DNA of 64,000 nt from Danxiaibacter sp048498555 (GTDB lineage: Bacteria; Bacteroidota; Bacteroidia; Chitinophagales; Chitinophagaceae), in assembly GCA_048498555.1 (NCBI GenBank), contig JBEHXT010000008.1, forward strand, positions 1-64,000. Direction: 5' to 3'. The number at the start of each line of letters is the position of its first letter. Position 1 is the first letter of the stretch. Both the position numbers and the translations under genes were made by a program. Below the pieces are notes generated by a model. That model had not been told where the DNA came from and ran no database searches. It was given only the letters and a program-made list of their open reading frames with translations. This document shows positions 34,499 to 43,087 of this stretch, in pieces.

Positions 34499-36761
34499 AC
34501 AGCTGGGAACTATCCTGCCTACGCCAAATGAATACCGTACGGCAAGCGGCGCACCCGGTCCGAAATACTGGCAACAGCGCGCAGATTATGACATCAAATG
34601 TGAGCTGGACGAAAAGAACCTGAAGCTTACAGGAAGTGAAAAAATCACCTACTACAACAACTCTCCGGATCCACTGACTTATTTGTGGTTGCAACTGGAC
34701 GAGAACGAGCACAGCTCTGTAAAAAATGCCAACTACCAGGATGGCAGCACGATGAACAAAAATGCAAGTGTTGCTACATTGGAGCGCATGGATCAACCTA
34801 AAGGAGACAACGGGTTGGGCGACCAGATCGCTAAGATTACTGATGCTACCGGTAAGCCATTAAAATTCACTGTAAACAAAACAATGATGCGTGTAGACCT
34901 GCCAACTGCGTTAAAGCCAGGGCAGACTTTCGTTTTCAATGTTGATTGGAGCTACCTGATCACTGATCGTATGAAACTTGGTGGCCGCGGCGGTTATGAA
35001 TTCTTCCCTGAAGATGGCAACCACCTGTTCACGATGACTCAGTGGTATCCCCGTTTATGCGTATACAGCGATTTCCAGGGCTGGCAAAACCACCAGTTCA
35101 CTGGCCGCGGAGAATTTGCCCTGACTTTCGGCAACTTCAAAGTGGAAATGACCGTTCCTGCTGATCACGTTGTTGGCGGAACAGGCGAGTGCGTGAACTA
35201 CCAGCAGGTATTGGATGCTGCACACTACTCCCGTTGGATAAAAGCGCAGACAGCTAAAGAACCATTAGAGATCTTTACGCTGGATGAAGCTAAAAAAGCC
35301 GAAACACAAAAAAGCACTGCCAAAAAAACATGGATATTTAAAGCAAACATGGTTCGCGACTTTGCATGGACATCTTCACGCAAATTTATTTGGGACGCGA
35401 TGGCTGCTGATGTTGAAGGCAAAAAAGTTATGTGCATGAGCTTCTATGGTAAAGAAGCTTACGGCCTGTACAGAAAATTCTCTACAAAAGCTGTGGCACA
35501 TACAATCAAAACTTACTCTCATTTCACTATTCCTTATCCCTACCCTGTTGCTCAGAGTGTTGAAGCAGCTAACGGTATGGAATACCCAATGATCTGCTTT
35601 AACTACGGACGTACTGAAAAAGACGGTACTTATAGCGAAGCAACTAAAAACGGCTTACTGGGCGTAGTAATTCACGAAGTAGGGCACAACTTCTTCCCGA
35701 TGATCGTGAACAGTGATGAGCGCCAGTGGACATGGATGGATGAAGGTTTAAATACTTTTGTTGAGTATCTGACTGAAGAGCTGTACGATAACAAATTCCC
35801 TTCTAAGCGCGGCCCTGCTTATACTATTGTTGATTATATGAAGCTTCCAAAAAATCAGCTGGAGCCAATTATGACCAACAGTGAAAATATCATCGGTTTT
35901 GGCCCGAACGCATATTCTAAGCCTGCAACTGGTTTGAATATCTTACGCGAAACCATTATGGGACGTGAACTGTTTGATTTTGCTTTCAAAACTTACGCTC
36001 AACGTTGGGCATTTAAACATCCAACACCTGCTGATCTTTTCAGAACACTGGAAGATGCAAGTGGTGAAGATTTAGATTGGTTCTGGAGAGGTTGGTTCTA
36101 CAGCATTGACCCTTGCGATATTTCTCTGGACAGCGTTAAACCTTTCCATTTGGATGCAACTACTGAAGGTAAAGCTCCGGCATTAAGAGGTAACGGTACA
36201 AGAGGTATAGACAAGCCTTCAGTGAATGATTTTGACGATATTTCTAAAATCAGAAACAGAGAAGATAAAAATGTTAAGTTCCTGGTTGAAACAGATAAGG
36301 ACCTGCAAGACTTCTACTATCGTTATGATCGTGGACAGGAAGCATACGATTCTTCTTTCAAATTCAAAGTTGAAGCTCCTGCTACCGAACCGCTTGATGA
36401 AGCAACAAAACAAAAATGGGCTTCTAAATATTTCTACGAATTACATTTCAGCAACAAAGGCGGCTTAGTAATGCCAATCATTGTTGAATGGACTTTCGCA
36501 GACGGAACAAAAGAAGTTGACAGGATTCCAGCGCAGATCTGGCGTAAAGATGAAAACAAAGTAACCAAAGTATACATCAAGGATAAAGAAGTTTCTTCAG
36601 TTAAACTTGACCCAATGCGCGAAACTGCTGACATCGACGAAACAAACAACACATGGCCAAAAGTTGACGCACCAAGCAACTTTACCATGTACAAAATGAA
36701 GCAGGCTGTACGTGGCCAATCTCAAGGATTGAACCCGATGCAGAAAGCAGCACAGAAGTAG
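34395..36761 (+). CDS. Exported M1-family metallopeptidase
   Basis: A 788-residue gluzincin aminopeptidase-like enzyme. Signal peptide MRKLLFCTTAIVLAVSANAQ; N-terminal saddle beta domain to about 330; GMEYP (394-398) in place of GxMEN; zinc site H427-E-V-G-H431 and E450 in MDEGLNTFVEYL. Residues 590-788 are extra beta domains. Probably acts in the periplasm or on the surface, trimming N-terminal residues of peptides. It overlaps the hupE reading frame by 104 bases. Start ATG at 34395 is chosen for the signal peptide. Confidence 0.9.
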   Translation: MRKLLFCTTAIVLAVSANAQDIRNNPTSNHGNKFEQLGTILPTPNEYRTASGAPGPKYWQQRADYDIKCELDEKNLKLTGSEKITYYNNSPDPLTYLWLQLDENEHSSVKNANYQDGSTMNKNASVATLERMDQPKGDNGLGDQIAKITDATGKPLKFTVNKTMMRVDLPTALKPGQTFVFNVDWSYLITDRMKLGGRGGYEFFPEDGNHLFTMTQWYPRLCVYSDFQGWQNHQFTGRGEFALTFGNFKVEMTVPADHVVGGTGECVNYQQVLDAAHYSRWIKAQTAKEPLEIFTLDEAKKAETQKSTAKKTWIFKANMVRDFAWTSSRKFIWDAMAADVEGKKVMCMSFYGKEAYGLYRKFSTKAVAHTIKTYSHFTIPYPYPVAQSVEAANGMEYPMICFNYGRTEKDGTYSEATKNGLLGVVIHEVGHNFFPMIVNSDERQWTWMDEGLNTFVEYLTEELYDNKFPSKRGPAYTIVDYMKLPKNQLEPIMTNSENIIGFGPNAYSKPATGLNILRETIMGRELFDFAFKTYAQRWAFKHPTPADLFRTLEDASGEDLDWFWRGWFYSIDPCDISLDSVKPFHLDATTEGKAPALRGNGTRGIDKPSVNDFDDISKIRNREDKNVKFLVETDKDLQDFYYRYDRGQEAYDSSFKFKVEAPATEPLDEATKQKWASKYFYELHFSNKGGLVMPIIVEWTFADGTKEVDRIPAQIWRKDENKVTKVYIKDKEVSSVKLDPMRETADIDETNNTWPKVDAPSNFTMYKMKQAVRGQSQGLNPMQKAAQK

Positions 36762-36763
36762 AG

Positions 36764-36795
36764 TCAATTGACAATTGAAAGTTGACAATTGAGAA
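36764..36795 (+). repeat. TTGACAATTGA repeat after the M1 gene
   Basis: TCAATTGACAATTGAAAGTTGACAATTGAG-like text, two units in tandem, begins three bases after the stop codon. Same family as at 7919-8010 and 44575-44715. Confidence 0.6.
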
Positions 36796-36803
36796 TTTAA
36801 TAC

Positions 36804-36838
36804 AAGCCCGGCAGAAAAAATCTGCCGGGCTTTTTTTT
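36804..36838 (+). terminator. Terminator after the M1 gene
   Basis: AAGCCCGGCAGA (36804-36815) and TCTGCCGGGCTT pair perfectly around AAAAA, then a T run. Confidence 0.92.
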
Positions 36839-36864
36839 AGAATCATTGATCCTCATTTCTTCTT

Positions 36865-36930
36865 CCTCAAACCTCAAACCTCAAACCTTACACCTCAAAC
36901 CTCTAACGTATAACTTACAACGTATAACTT
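36865..36930 (+). repeat. CCTCAAA and ACGTATAAC quasi-tandem repeats
   Basis: Five degenerate CCTCAAA or CCTTACA units are followed by three ACGTATAACTTAC-like units, the latter the same text as the 23518-23702 arms. They run up to the -7 box of the Rieske gene. Confidence 0.55.
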
Positions 36931-36931
36931 T

Positions 36932-36939
36932 TACCTTTG
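36932..36939 (+). promoter_or_regulatory. -7 box before the Rieske gene
   Basis: TACCTTTG fits TAnnTTTG exactly and ends five bases before the ATG at 36945, so the transcript may have almost no leader. Confidence 0.55.
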
Positions 36940-36944
36940 CGCCC

Positions 36945-37301
36945 ATGAGCGATCAAAAAAAGCAATGGCATAAAATTGCCGACTCAATAAATGAATTATT
37001 CTGGCAGGAAAACAACATGCTGATCATTGAAGTGGATGGAAAGCATATCACTTTGGCAAAGCACGACGAACAGGTTTTTGCGTGCGCCTATAAATGCCCG
37101 CATGCGAGTGGAGTTTTGGCCGATGGCTTTATTGATGCAGTGGGAAACATCGTTTGCCCATTACACCGGTATAAATTTAATCTGAAGAATGGACGCAATG
37201 TAACCGGTGAAGGATACTATTTAAAAACATATGAAATAAGGACGGACGAAACGGGTGTTTACGTAGGATTTGACAAAAAAGGCCTCTTTAACTGGCTCTG
37301 A
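36945..37301 (+). CDS. Small Rieske [2Fe-2S] ferredoxin-like protein
   Basis: A 118-residue soluble Rieske protein. Cluster ligands are C51 and H53 (KCPHASG) and C71 and H74 (VCPLHRYKFNL), the ferredoxin type rather than the cytochrome bc1 type (no disulfide cysteines). The length fits the NirD-like/ferredoxin subunits that hand electrons to oxygenases or reductases. I start at the ATG at 36945 (MSDQKKQWHK) because the upstream in-frame start would lie in the repeats and before the promoter. No partner enzyme is close by. Confidence 0.85.
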   Translation: MSDQKKQWHKIADSINELFWQENNMLIIEVDGKHITLAKHDEQVFACAYKCPHASGVLADGFIDAVGNIVCPLHRYKFNLKNGRNVTGEGYYLKTYEIRTDETGVYVGFDKKGLFNWL

Positions 37302-37315
37302 TCGGGCCTTTTTTT
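37275..37315 (+). terminator. Terminator overlapping the Rieske stop
   Basis: AAAAAAGGCC (37275-37284) pairs with GGCCTTTTTTT (37305-37315) around a 20-base loop that contains the last codons and the stop. Confidence 0.75.
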
Positions 37316-37447
37316 AAGATTATGTTTTAAATTATGTATTGACGCAGGTCATAAATAATGAAAATAAAATACGAATATTACATCGACGGAACAGAAATAA
37401 GGAAGATGCTTCCTATTTTTGTATAGATAAATTTTCATGGATATTTA

Positions 37448-37861
37448 ATGAGCAGTCAGCAAAACATACAAATGGTCAGGCGGTTATTGTTTGGTGTTGT
37501 TTTGAGTTTTTTCTTTTTAAAAGGATACTCAGGATACAACAAACAATTATTGCATTTTCAGACCAAGTCTGTTTCAACAAAACAGAAAGCTGCCGTTTTT
37601 GCTCAGAATGATCCTGAAGATGTATTCGAACTTTTCTTTGATGAATTGCAGGATCCTTCAGATCCGATAGAGACAAACTTTTATAAAATAAGGCCCAAGC
37701 TTCAGCAGATACGCACCAACGTATCACAAGCTGCAAGGCCGGCGCAGGGCTGGAGCTACGAGAGTTTTTTCCCCGATGACAAAAAGCAATCCTTCCAGGT
37801 TTGTAAAGAAGTTGTCATTCCGTTTTACTACACATTTTTATTCAGGCTTACTCCATTCTGA
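37448..37861 (+). CDS. Hypothetical protein, possibly exported
   Basis: A 137-residue protein without a recognised family. The first 35 residues (MVRRLLFGVVLSFFFLKGYS from residue 9) look like a signal peptide or anchor; the rest is soluble with KQKAAVFAQNDPEDVFELFF and VSQAARPAQGWSYESFFPDD. Its codon use resembles neighbours. The upstream 37316-37447 space is AT-rich, and a start at the ATG at 37472 (residue 9) would give the cleaner signal. It precedes the efflux operon by about 425 bases. Confidence that it is expressed is moderate. Confidence 0.5.
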   Translation: MSSQQNIQMVRRLLFGVVLSFFFLKGYSGYNKQLLHFQTKSVSTKQKAAVFAQNDPEDVFELFFDELQDPSDPIETNFYKIRPKLQQIRTNVSQAARPAQGWSYESFFPDDKKQSFQVCKEVVIPFYYTFLFRLTPF

Positions 37862-38286
37862 CACCCTACACATCCATCTTCCTTCTGCTAACATGAAAAT
37901 GCACGCCGTTTAAGATTTTAGAAGGACGAGTGTATGGGATCTTTCCATCGATATTTCAACAGTTATTTCTGAATTGCTTGCGCTGTATAAAAAGATGGCA
38001 TAATAAAGATTTGTGCCTCCGCTAAATGCAAACGATAGATGATTCAGAAAGAAGGGACTGTATGTTCTATCACATATACTTAATGTGCTGCCCGTTTTCG
38101 TTCGTACTTGTATAACGGTGTTACTGTTAGTTTAGAAGGTTTGGTATGGCTTGCCGCTCTATGCATCCATGTATTTGTATGCACGATAAATCCTATTTAT
38201 TAAAACACTTAACAGCTTTTTTGAAAAGAATACTTGTTGCGTTTCAAAAACAGCATTGGATTCTTCCGAACTAAAAAAATAACCGA
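37862..38286. other. Intergenic space before the efflux operon
   Basis: No gene, hairpin or clear TAnnTTTG box recognised. It should hold the promoter and operator of the RND operon; no TetR-type regulator gene is in the window. Confidence 0.4.
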
Positions 38287-39393
38287 ATGAAATTTCATTA
38301 TATACTCATCATGTCCCTGTTTATAGCGTTGGAAAGTTGCAAGGTCGACGGGAAAACGGATGACACAACCATGAAGCCCCCCGTAATACCTGTGGTAACA
38401 CTCAGCGAGAAAGACACATTATTGTTTGATCAGTATGTGGCCGATATACAGGCTTATCAAAATGTAGAAATAAGAGCGAAGGTGCCCGGGTTTCTTGATA
38501 AGATACTGGTAGATGAAGGTGCAGAAGTTAAAAAAGGGCAAACATTGTTTTTAATCAATGACGAAGAATACCAGTTGGACTTGTCGAAAGCAAAAGCTAC
38601 TCTTTCAAACACAATGGCTGAAGCAAAGGCTGCTGAGCTCGAATTGAAAAGGGTAAAGACACTTGTTGAGAAAAATGTTATTTCAAAAACAGAATTGGAA
38701 TTAGGAGAAGCAAAGCTGAAAGCTGCCGAGGCAAAAGTTAGCGAGGCCCGCTCTGCAGAAGAAAACGCCCGCCTGAAACTTTCTTACACAAGCATCAAAG
38801 CGCCTTTTAATGGCGTTATTAATCGTATTCCATTTAAGTTAGGAAGCCTTATAAGCGAAGGTGCTTTGCTTACGACAGTTTCGGATGTGCAAACCGTTTA
38901 CGCATACTTTAATGTATCAGAAAGCGAATACCTGCACTACATTAAATCCAAACAACATAACAAGGTTACACATAGTGATTCCGTAAAACTTATTCTCGCG
39001 GATGGCAGCCGTTATTTACAAGACGGACTGATAGAAACGGTGGAAGGCGAGATAGATGAAAGCACCGGCTCTATTGCATTCAGAGCAAAGTTCGCAAATC
39101 CACATAAAATATTAAAGCATGGTTCCAGCGGTAAAGTGGAACTGAATGCTTCTGCTAACAAAGTGATCATGATACCTCAGAAAGCGGTTATGGAGATTCA
39201 GGACAAAAACTTTGTGTTTGTGCTGAATAAAGACAATACCGTTAAGATGAAAAGCTTTGTGCCAAGAACAAGGATCGACAATTACTACATAGTAAAAACC
39301 GGACTCTCAACCGGAGATAAAATTGTGTATGAAGGCATACAAAGTGTAAGCGATGGAACAGCGATTACACCAAGGGAGGTGAGTGGGATGTAG
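38287..39393 (+). CDS. RND efflux periplasmic adaptor (membrane-fusion) lipoprotein
   Basis: A 368-residue HlyD/AcrA-type adaptor linking the permease to the outer-membrane channel. The N-terminus ends in a lipobox (ALESC, Cys 18). Biotinyl-lipoyl-like halves are at about 55-95 (EIRAKVPGFLDKILVDEGAE) and 165-200 (YTSIKAPFNGVINRIPFKLG), flanking an alpha-hairpin (about 95-160, rich in KA, EA and LELKRVKTLVEKNVISKTEL); beta-barrel and membrane-proximal domains follow (KSFVPRTRIDNYYIVKTGLS). First gene of the efflux operon; a 507-base space with repeats separates it from the permease. Confidence 0.93.
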   Translation: MKFHYILIMSLFIALESCKVDGKTDDTTMKPPVIPVVTLSEKDTLLFDQYVADIQAYQNVEIRAKVPGFLDKILVDEGAEVKKGQTLFLINDEEYQLDLSKAKATLSNTMAEAKAAELELKRVKTLVEKNVISKTELELGEAKLKAAEAKVSEARSAEENARLKLSYTSIKAPFNGVINRIPFKLGSLISEGALLTTVSDVQTVYAYFNVSESEYLHYIKSKQHNKVTHSDSVKLILADGSRYLQDGLIETVEGEIDESTGSIAFRAKFANPHKILKHGSSGKVELNASANKVIMIPQKAVMEIQDKNFVFVLNKDNTVKMKSFVPRTRIDNYYIVKTGLSTGDKIVYEGIQSVSDGTAITPREVSGM

Positions 39394-39404
39394 GGGATGA
39401 GAAT

Positions 39405-39868
39405 AGTGAAGAAGTCAATGGTGAATAGTCAATAGTGAAAAATGCACGTTTGATTTAAAAATCAGAAATGCCCAATGTGTAGCAGCGAAGAATAACGAAT
39501 AAATACCCGTTTAAAAACCTGTCTGCAAATAGGATCGCAGCTACACATTTCACTATTCACCATTCACGATTGACTTTTGGGAATGTGAAAGGTGAATAGT
39601 GAAAGTTTGATTAATAAAATCGTAAATGCCTAATGTATAGCTGCGGGAACAACGTAAGAAATACCCGTTTATCCAGCTGTCTGCAAAATAGAAAAGCAGC
39701 TTCACATTTCACTATTCACCATTCTCAAATGAGGGAAATCTGTTTGCGAAAAGAGTTCGTTGGCTCACATTTCACTATTCACCATTCACTATTGACGAAA
39801 TGAAGAAGACCTGTTTGCAAAAAAGGATTCACAGCTTCACATTTCACTATTGACCATTCATTATTGAC
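39405..39868. repeat. Four-part GTGAATAG element array inside the efflux operon
   Basis: Copy 1 (39405-39576) has 29-base arms (39412-39440 and 39548-39576) that match as inverted copies with a few mismatches. Copy 2 (39582-39724) has shorter arms and the same core landmarks: GTTTGATT, AAATGCC, AATGT.TAGC, AATACCCGTTTA, CTGTCTGCAAA. Two more right halves follow (39727-39796 and 39797-39868; CTGTTTGC then TTCACATTTCACTATT). There is no reading frame. It lies between adaptor and permease genes. Confidence 0.85.
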
Positions 39869-39900
39869 TCTATAATTTTTTTTCTTTTAAAACAATTTCA

Positions 39901-42900
39901 ATGGTTGAGACTTTTATAAAAAGGCCGGTATTATCATTAGTAATATCGCTAATCATAACGTTGCTCGGTGTATTGGCGTTATATACGCTGCCGGTAACAC
40001 AATTTCCTGACATCGTACCACCATCCGTTGTGGTGTCTGCAAAATATACAGGTGCCAATGCTGAAGTATGTACAAAGGCGGTGTCTATGCCGCTTGAACG
40101 CGCCATTAACGGTGTGCCGGGCATGACGTATATGTCGTCCGTATCCAGTAATAACGGAACTACACTTATACAGGTATTTTTTAAAGTAGGAACAGATCCA
40201 GACCAGGCTGCAGTTAACGTACAGAACAGGGTAACAACTGTCTTGGATGAATTGCCGGAAGAGGTTATTAAAGCTGGTGTTACTACTGAAAAAGAAGTGA
40301 ATAGTATGTTGTTGTATTTGAACATTATGAGTAAGGATTCAACAGCAGATGAAGAGTTCATTTACAATTTTGCCGATATTAATGTGCTTCAGGAGCTTAA
40401 AAGGATTGATGGTGTTGGTTTCGCTGAGATCATGGGACAAAGGGAATATTCAATGCGTGTATGGTTGAAGCCTGATCGCATGATGGCCTACAATGTTTCC
40501 GCAGATGAAGTAATACAGGCGCTGAGAAACCAGAACGTAGAAGCTGCTCCGGGTAAAACAGGTGAGAGCTCCGGCCGCAACGCGCAGCCATTGCAATATG
40601 TATTAAGATATACAGGGAAATTCTTTGAGCCGGATGATTATCAGAACATCGTTCTAAAAGCAACTGAAGATGGGACGATTTTAAAGCTAAAAGAGATTGC
40701 TGATGTCGAATTTGGAACCATGAGTTATGGCATGGTGAGTAAAACAGATGGCAAGCCTTCTGCATCCATCATGATCAAACAAAGGCCCGGTTCTAATGCA
40801 CGCGAAGTAATTAATAATATTAAGGATAAAATGGGCGAGTTAAAAGCAACCACTTTTCCGCCCGGGATGGAATACAACTTTGCGTATGATGTATCGCGCT
40901 TTTTAGATGCGAGTATTCATGAAGTTGTTAAAACTTTATTCGAAGCTTTTCTGTTGGTATTTGTTGTGGTGTTTATTTTCCTGCAGGATTTCCGGTCAAC
41001 GCTGATTCCGGCGTTGGCCGTGCCTGTAGCCTTAATTGGAACGCTTGCATTTATGCAAATGCTGGGCTTCTCAATTAACCTGCTTACGTTATTTGCGCTT
41101 GTGTTGGCGATTGGTATTGTGGTGGATAACGCCATTGTGGTGGTGGAAGCGGTGCACGTCAAAATGAGTGAACACCATATGGCGCCCATGCAGGCAACCA
41201 TTGCCGCTATGAAAGAAATAAGCGGCGCACTTGTGGCCATTACGCTTGTAATGTCTGCAGTGTTTGTGCCTGTTGCATTTTTATCTGGCCCTGTAGGTGT
41301 GTTTTACCGGCAGTTTTCACTCACATTGGCATTCTCTATCGTGATATCCGGAATTAACGCGTTAACGCTTACGCCTGCATTATGCGCATTAATGCTCAGG
41401 CATAATACTTCAACTAAAAAGAAGAAGAGCTTATTACAGCGCTTTTACGGATCATTCAATAAAGCATATGGCAATACTGAAAATAAATATGCAAAAGCTG
41501 TTGGCTGGATGGCTGGCAGAAAAGTGATCACACTTGTCATGTTTGTATTTTTCTGTCTGGCCACATGGGGGATAGGCGCCGTGCTTCCTACAGGCTTTAT
41601 TCCTACAGAAGATCAGGGTATTATTTATGTGAATGTTACTACGCCTTCAGGTTCAACTGTAGAGCGTACAGAGGAAGTATTGCAGGCAATTGAAAAAGCA
41701 ACAAAAAAGCTTGATGCTGTTGAAAACGTGAGTACCCTCGCGGGTTATAGCCTTGTTACTGAAGTAGCCGGTGCATCTTACGGTATGGGAATGGTGAACC
41801 TGAAGAAATGGGAGGATCGTAAGGAAAATGTGCAGGAGCTGATCGTAAAAATGCAGGCTGCGACAAAGCACATAACGGATGCAACAATTGAATTCTTTCC
41901 TCCGCCAACGGTGCCGGGTTTTGGTAACGCCAGTGGTTTTGAATTCCGTTTGTTGGATAAGAACAGAAGTTCTGATCTTACAAAAACAGCAAAGGTTGCG
42001 CAGGATTTCATTACCCAAATGAAAAACAGCAAAGCAATAGGAAGTGCGTTCACCAGCTTTGATGCGAGCTTTCCGCAATACATGATCCATGTTGACCAGG
42101 ATATGGCTGCCAAAAAAGGTGTTACGGTTGATAACGCAATGAACACTTTACAAACCTTGCTGGGTAGCTTTTATGCAACGAACTTTATTCGCTTCGGGCA
42201 GATGTATAAGGTAATGGTACAAGCTTATCCGGAGTATCGCGCGAAGCCTGAGGATATTCTTAAACTATACGTAAAGAATGACCGCGGTGAAATGGTGCCT
42301 TATTCAACATTTATTAAGTTGGAGCGTGTGTATGGCCCTGAGCAGTTGACGAGATATAACATGTACACATCTGCAATGATCAATGGTGATGCGGCTCCGG
42401 GACATAGTAGCGGTGAAGCTATCAGTACAATTGAAAAACTTGCAAAAGAAAAATTACCCAAAGGATATGACTATGAGTGGAGCGGTATGACGCGTGAGCA
42501 AATATTATCTGGCAACCAGGCCATTTATATTTTCATCATCTGCCTTGTGTTTGTGTATCTGTTGCTAGCAGCGCAATATGAGAGTTTCCTATTGCCTCTT
42601 TCTGTAATTCTATCGCTTCCTACCGGCATATTTGGAGCATTCTTCTTTCTCAAAATAACAGGATTGGAAAACAACATTTATGCACAGGTGGCATTGATCA
42701 TGTTGATTGGCCTGTTAGGAAAGAACGCTATTCTTATCGTTGAGTTTGCAATACAAAGAAGAAAGCAAGGGTATTCGATCCTGGATGCAGCTAAAGAAGG
42801 TGCAGTGTCGAGGTTGCGCCCAATCCTAATGACATCCTTTGCCTTTATCGCGGGGTTAATTCCATTATGTATTGCTTCAGGCGCAGGTGCGATGGGTAAC

Positions 42901-43068
42901 CGTTCTATCGGTATAGCTTCTGCGGGCGGGATGTTGATGGGGACAGTTTTCGGTGTGTTTGTAATACCAGGTTTGTATGTGGTGTTCGCAACACTTTCTG
43001 AAAAAACACGCAAAAAGAAAATAGTGATAGCAGAGAAGCCTGTCCATTTAGCGAGCAGTACACATTAA
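39901..43068 (+). CDS. RND efflux permease (HAE1/AcrB family)
   Basis: A 1055-residue proton-driven transporter of the hydrophobe/amphiphile efflux family. Twelve transmembrane segments with two large periplasmic loops; the N-terminus (MVETFIKRPVLSLVISLIIT) and PLERAINGVPGMTYMSS are typical. The charge-relay Asp pair is in VDNAIVVVEAVHVKM of TM4, the GxxxD-like loop follows (PALAVPVALIGTLAFMQMLG), and LLGKNAILIVEFA is TM10-11. Start ATG at 39901, about 30 bases after the repeat array. Substrates unknown. Confidence 0.95.
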   Translation: MVETFIKRPVLSLVISLIITLLGVLALYTLPVTQFPDIVPPSVVVSAKYTGANAEVCTKAVSMPLERAINGVPGMTYMSSVSSNNGTTLIQVFFKVGTDPDQAAVNVQNRVTTVLDELPEEVIKAGVTTEKEVNSMLLYLNIMSKDSTADEEFIYNFADINVLQELKRIDGVGFAEIMGQREYSMRVWLKPDRMMAYNVSADEVIQALRNQNVEAAPGKTGESSGRNAQPLQYVLRYTGKFFEPDDYQNIVLKATEDGTILKLKEIADVEFGTMSYGMVSKTDGKPSASIMIKQRPGSNAREVINNIKDKMGELKATTFPPGMEYNFAYDVSRFLDASIHEVVKTLFEAFLLVFVVVFIFLQDFRSTLIPALAVPVALIGTLAFMQMLGFSINLLTLFALVLAIGIVVDNAIVVVEAVHVKMSEHHMAPMQATIAAMKEISGALVAITLVMSAVFVPVAFLSGPVGVFYRQFSLTLAFSIVISGINALTLTPALCALMLRHNTSTKKKKSLLQRFYGSFNKAYGNTENKYAKAVGWMAGRKVITLVMFVFFCLATWGIGAVLPTGFIPTEDQGIIYVNVTTPSGSTVERTEEVLQAIEKATKKLDAVENVSTLAGYSLVTEVAGASYGMGMVNLKKWEDRKENVQELIVKMQAATKHITDATIEFFPPPTVPGFGNASGFEFRLLDKNRSSDLTKTAKVAQDFITQMKNSKAIGSAFTSFDASFPQYMIHVDQDMAAKKGVTVDNAMNTLQTLLGSFYATNFIRFGQMYKVMVQAYPEYRAKPEDILKLYVKNDRGEMVPYSTFIKLERVYGPEQLTRYNMYTSAMINGDAAPGHSSGEAISTIEKLAKEKLPKGYDYEWSGMTREQILSGNQAIYIFIICLVFVYLLLAAQYESFLLPLSVILSLPTGIFGAFFFLKITGLENNIYAQVALIMLIGLLGKNAILIVEFAIQRRKQGYSILDAAKEGAVSRLRPILMTSFAFIAGLIPLCIASGAGAMGNRSIGIASAGGMLMGTVFGVFVIPGLYVVFATLSEKTRKKKIVIAEKPVHLASSTH

Positions 43069-43087
43069 GCGTAAACAAAAAAATTAC

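Noticed and set aside
39405..39868. CRISPR array
   Set aside because: Units vary in length and text, spacers are not unique and similar in length, and arms are inverted. No cas gene is near.
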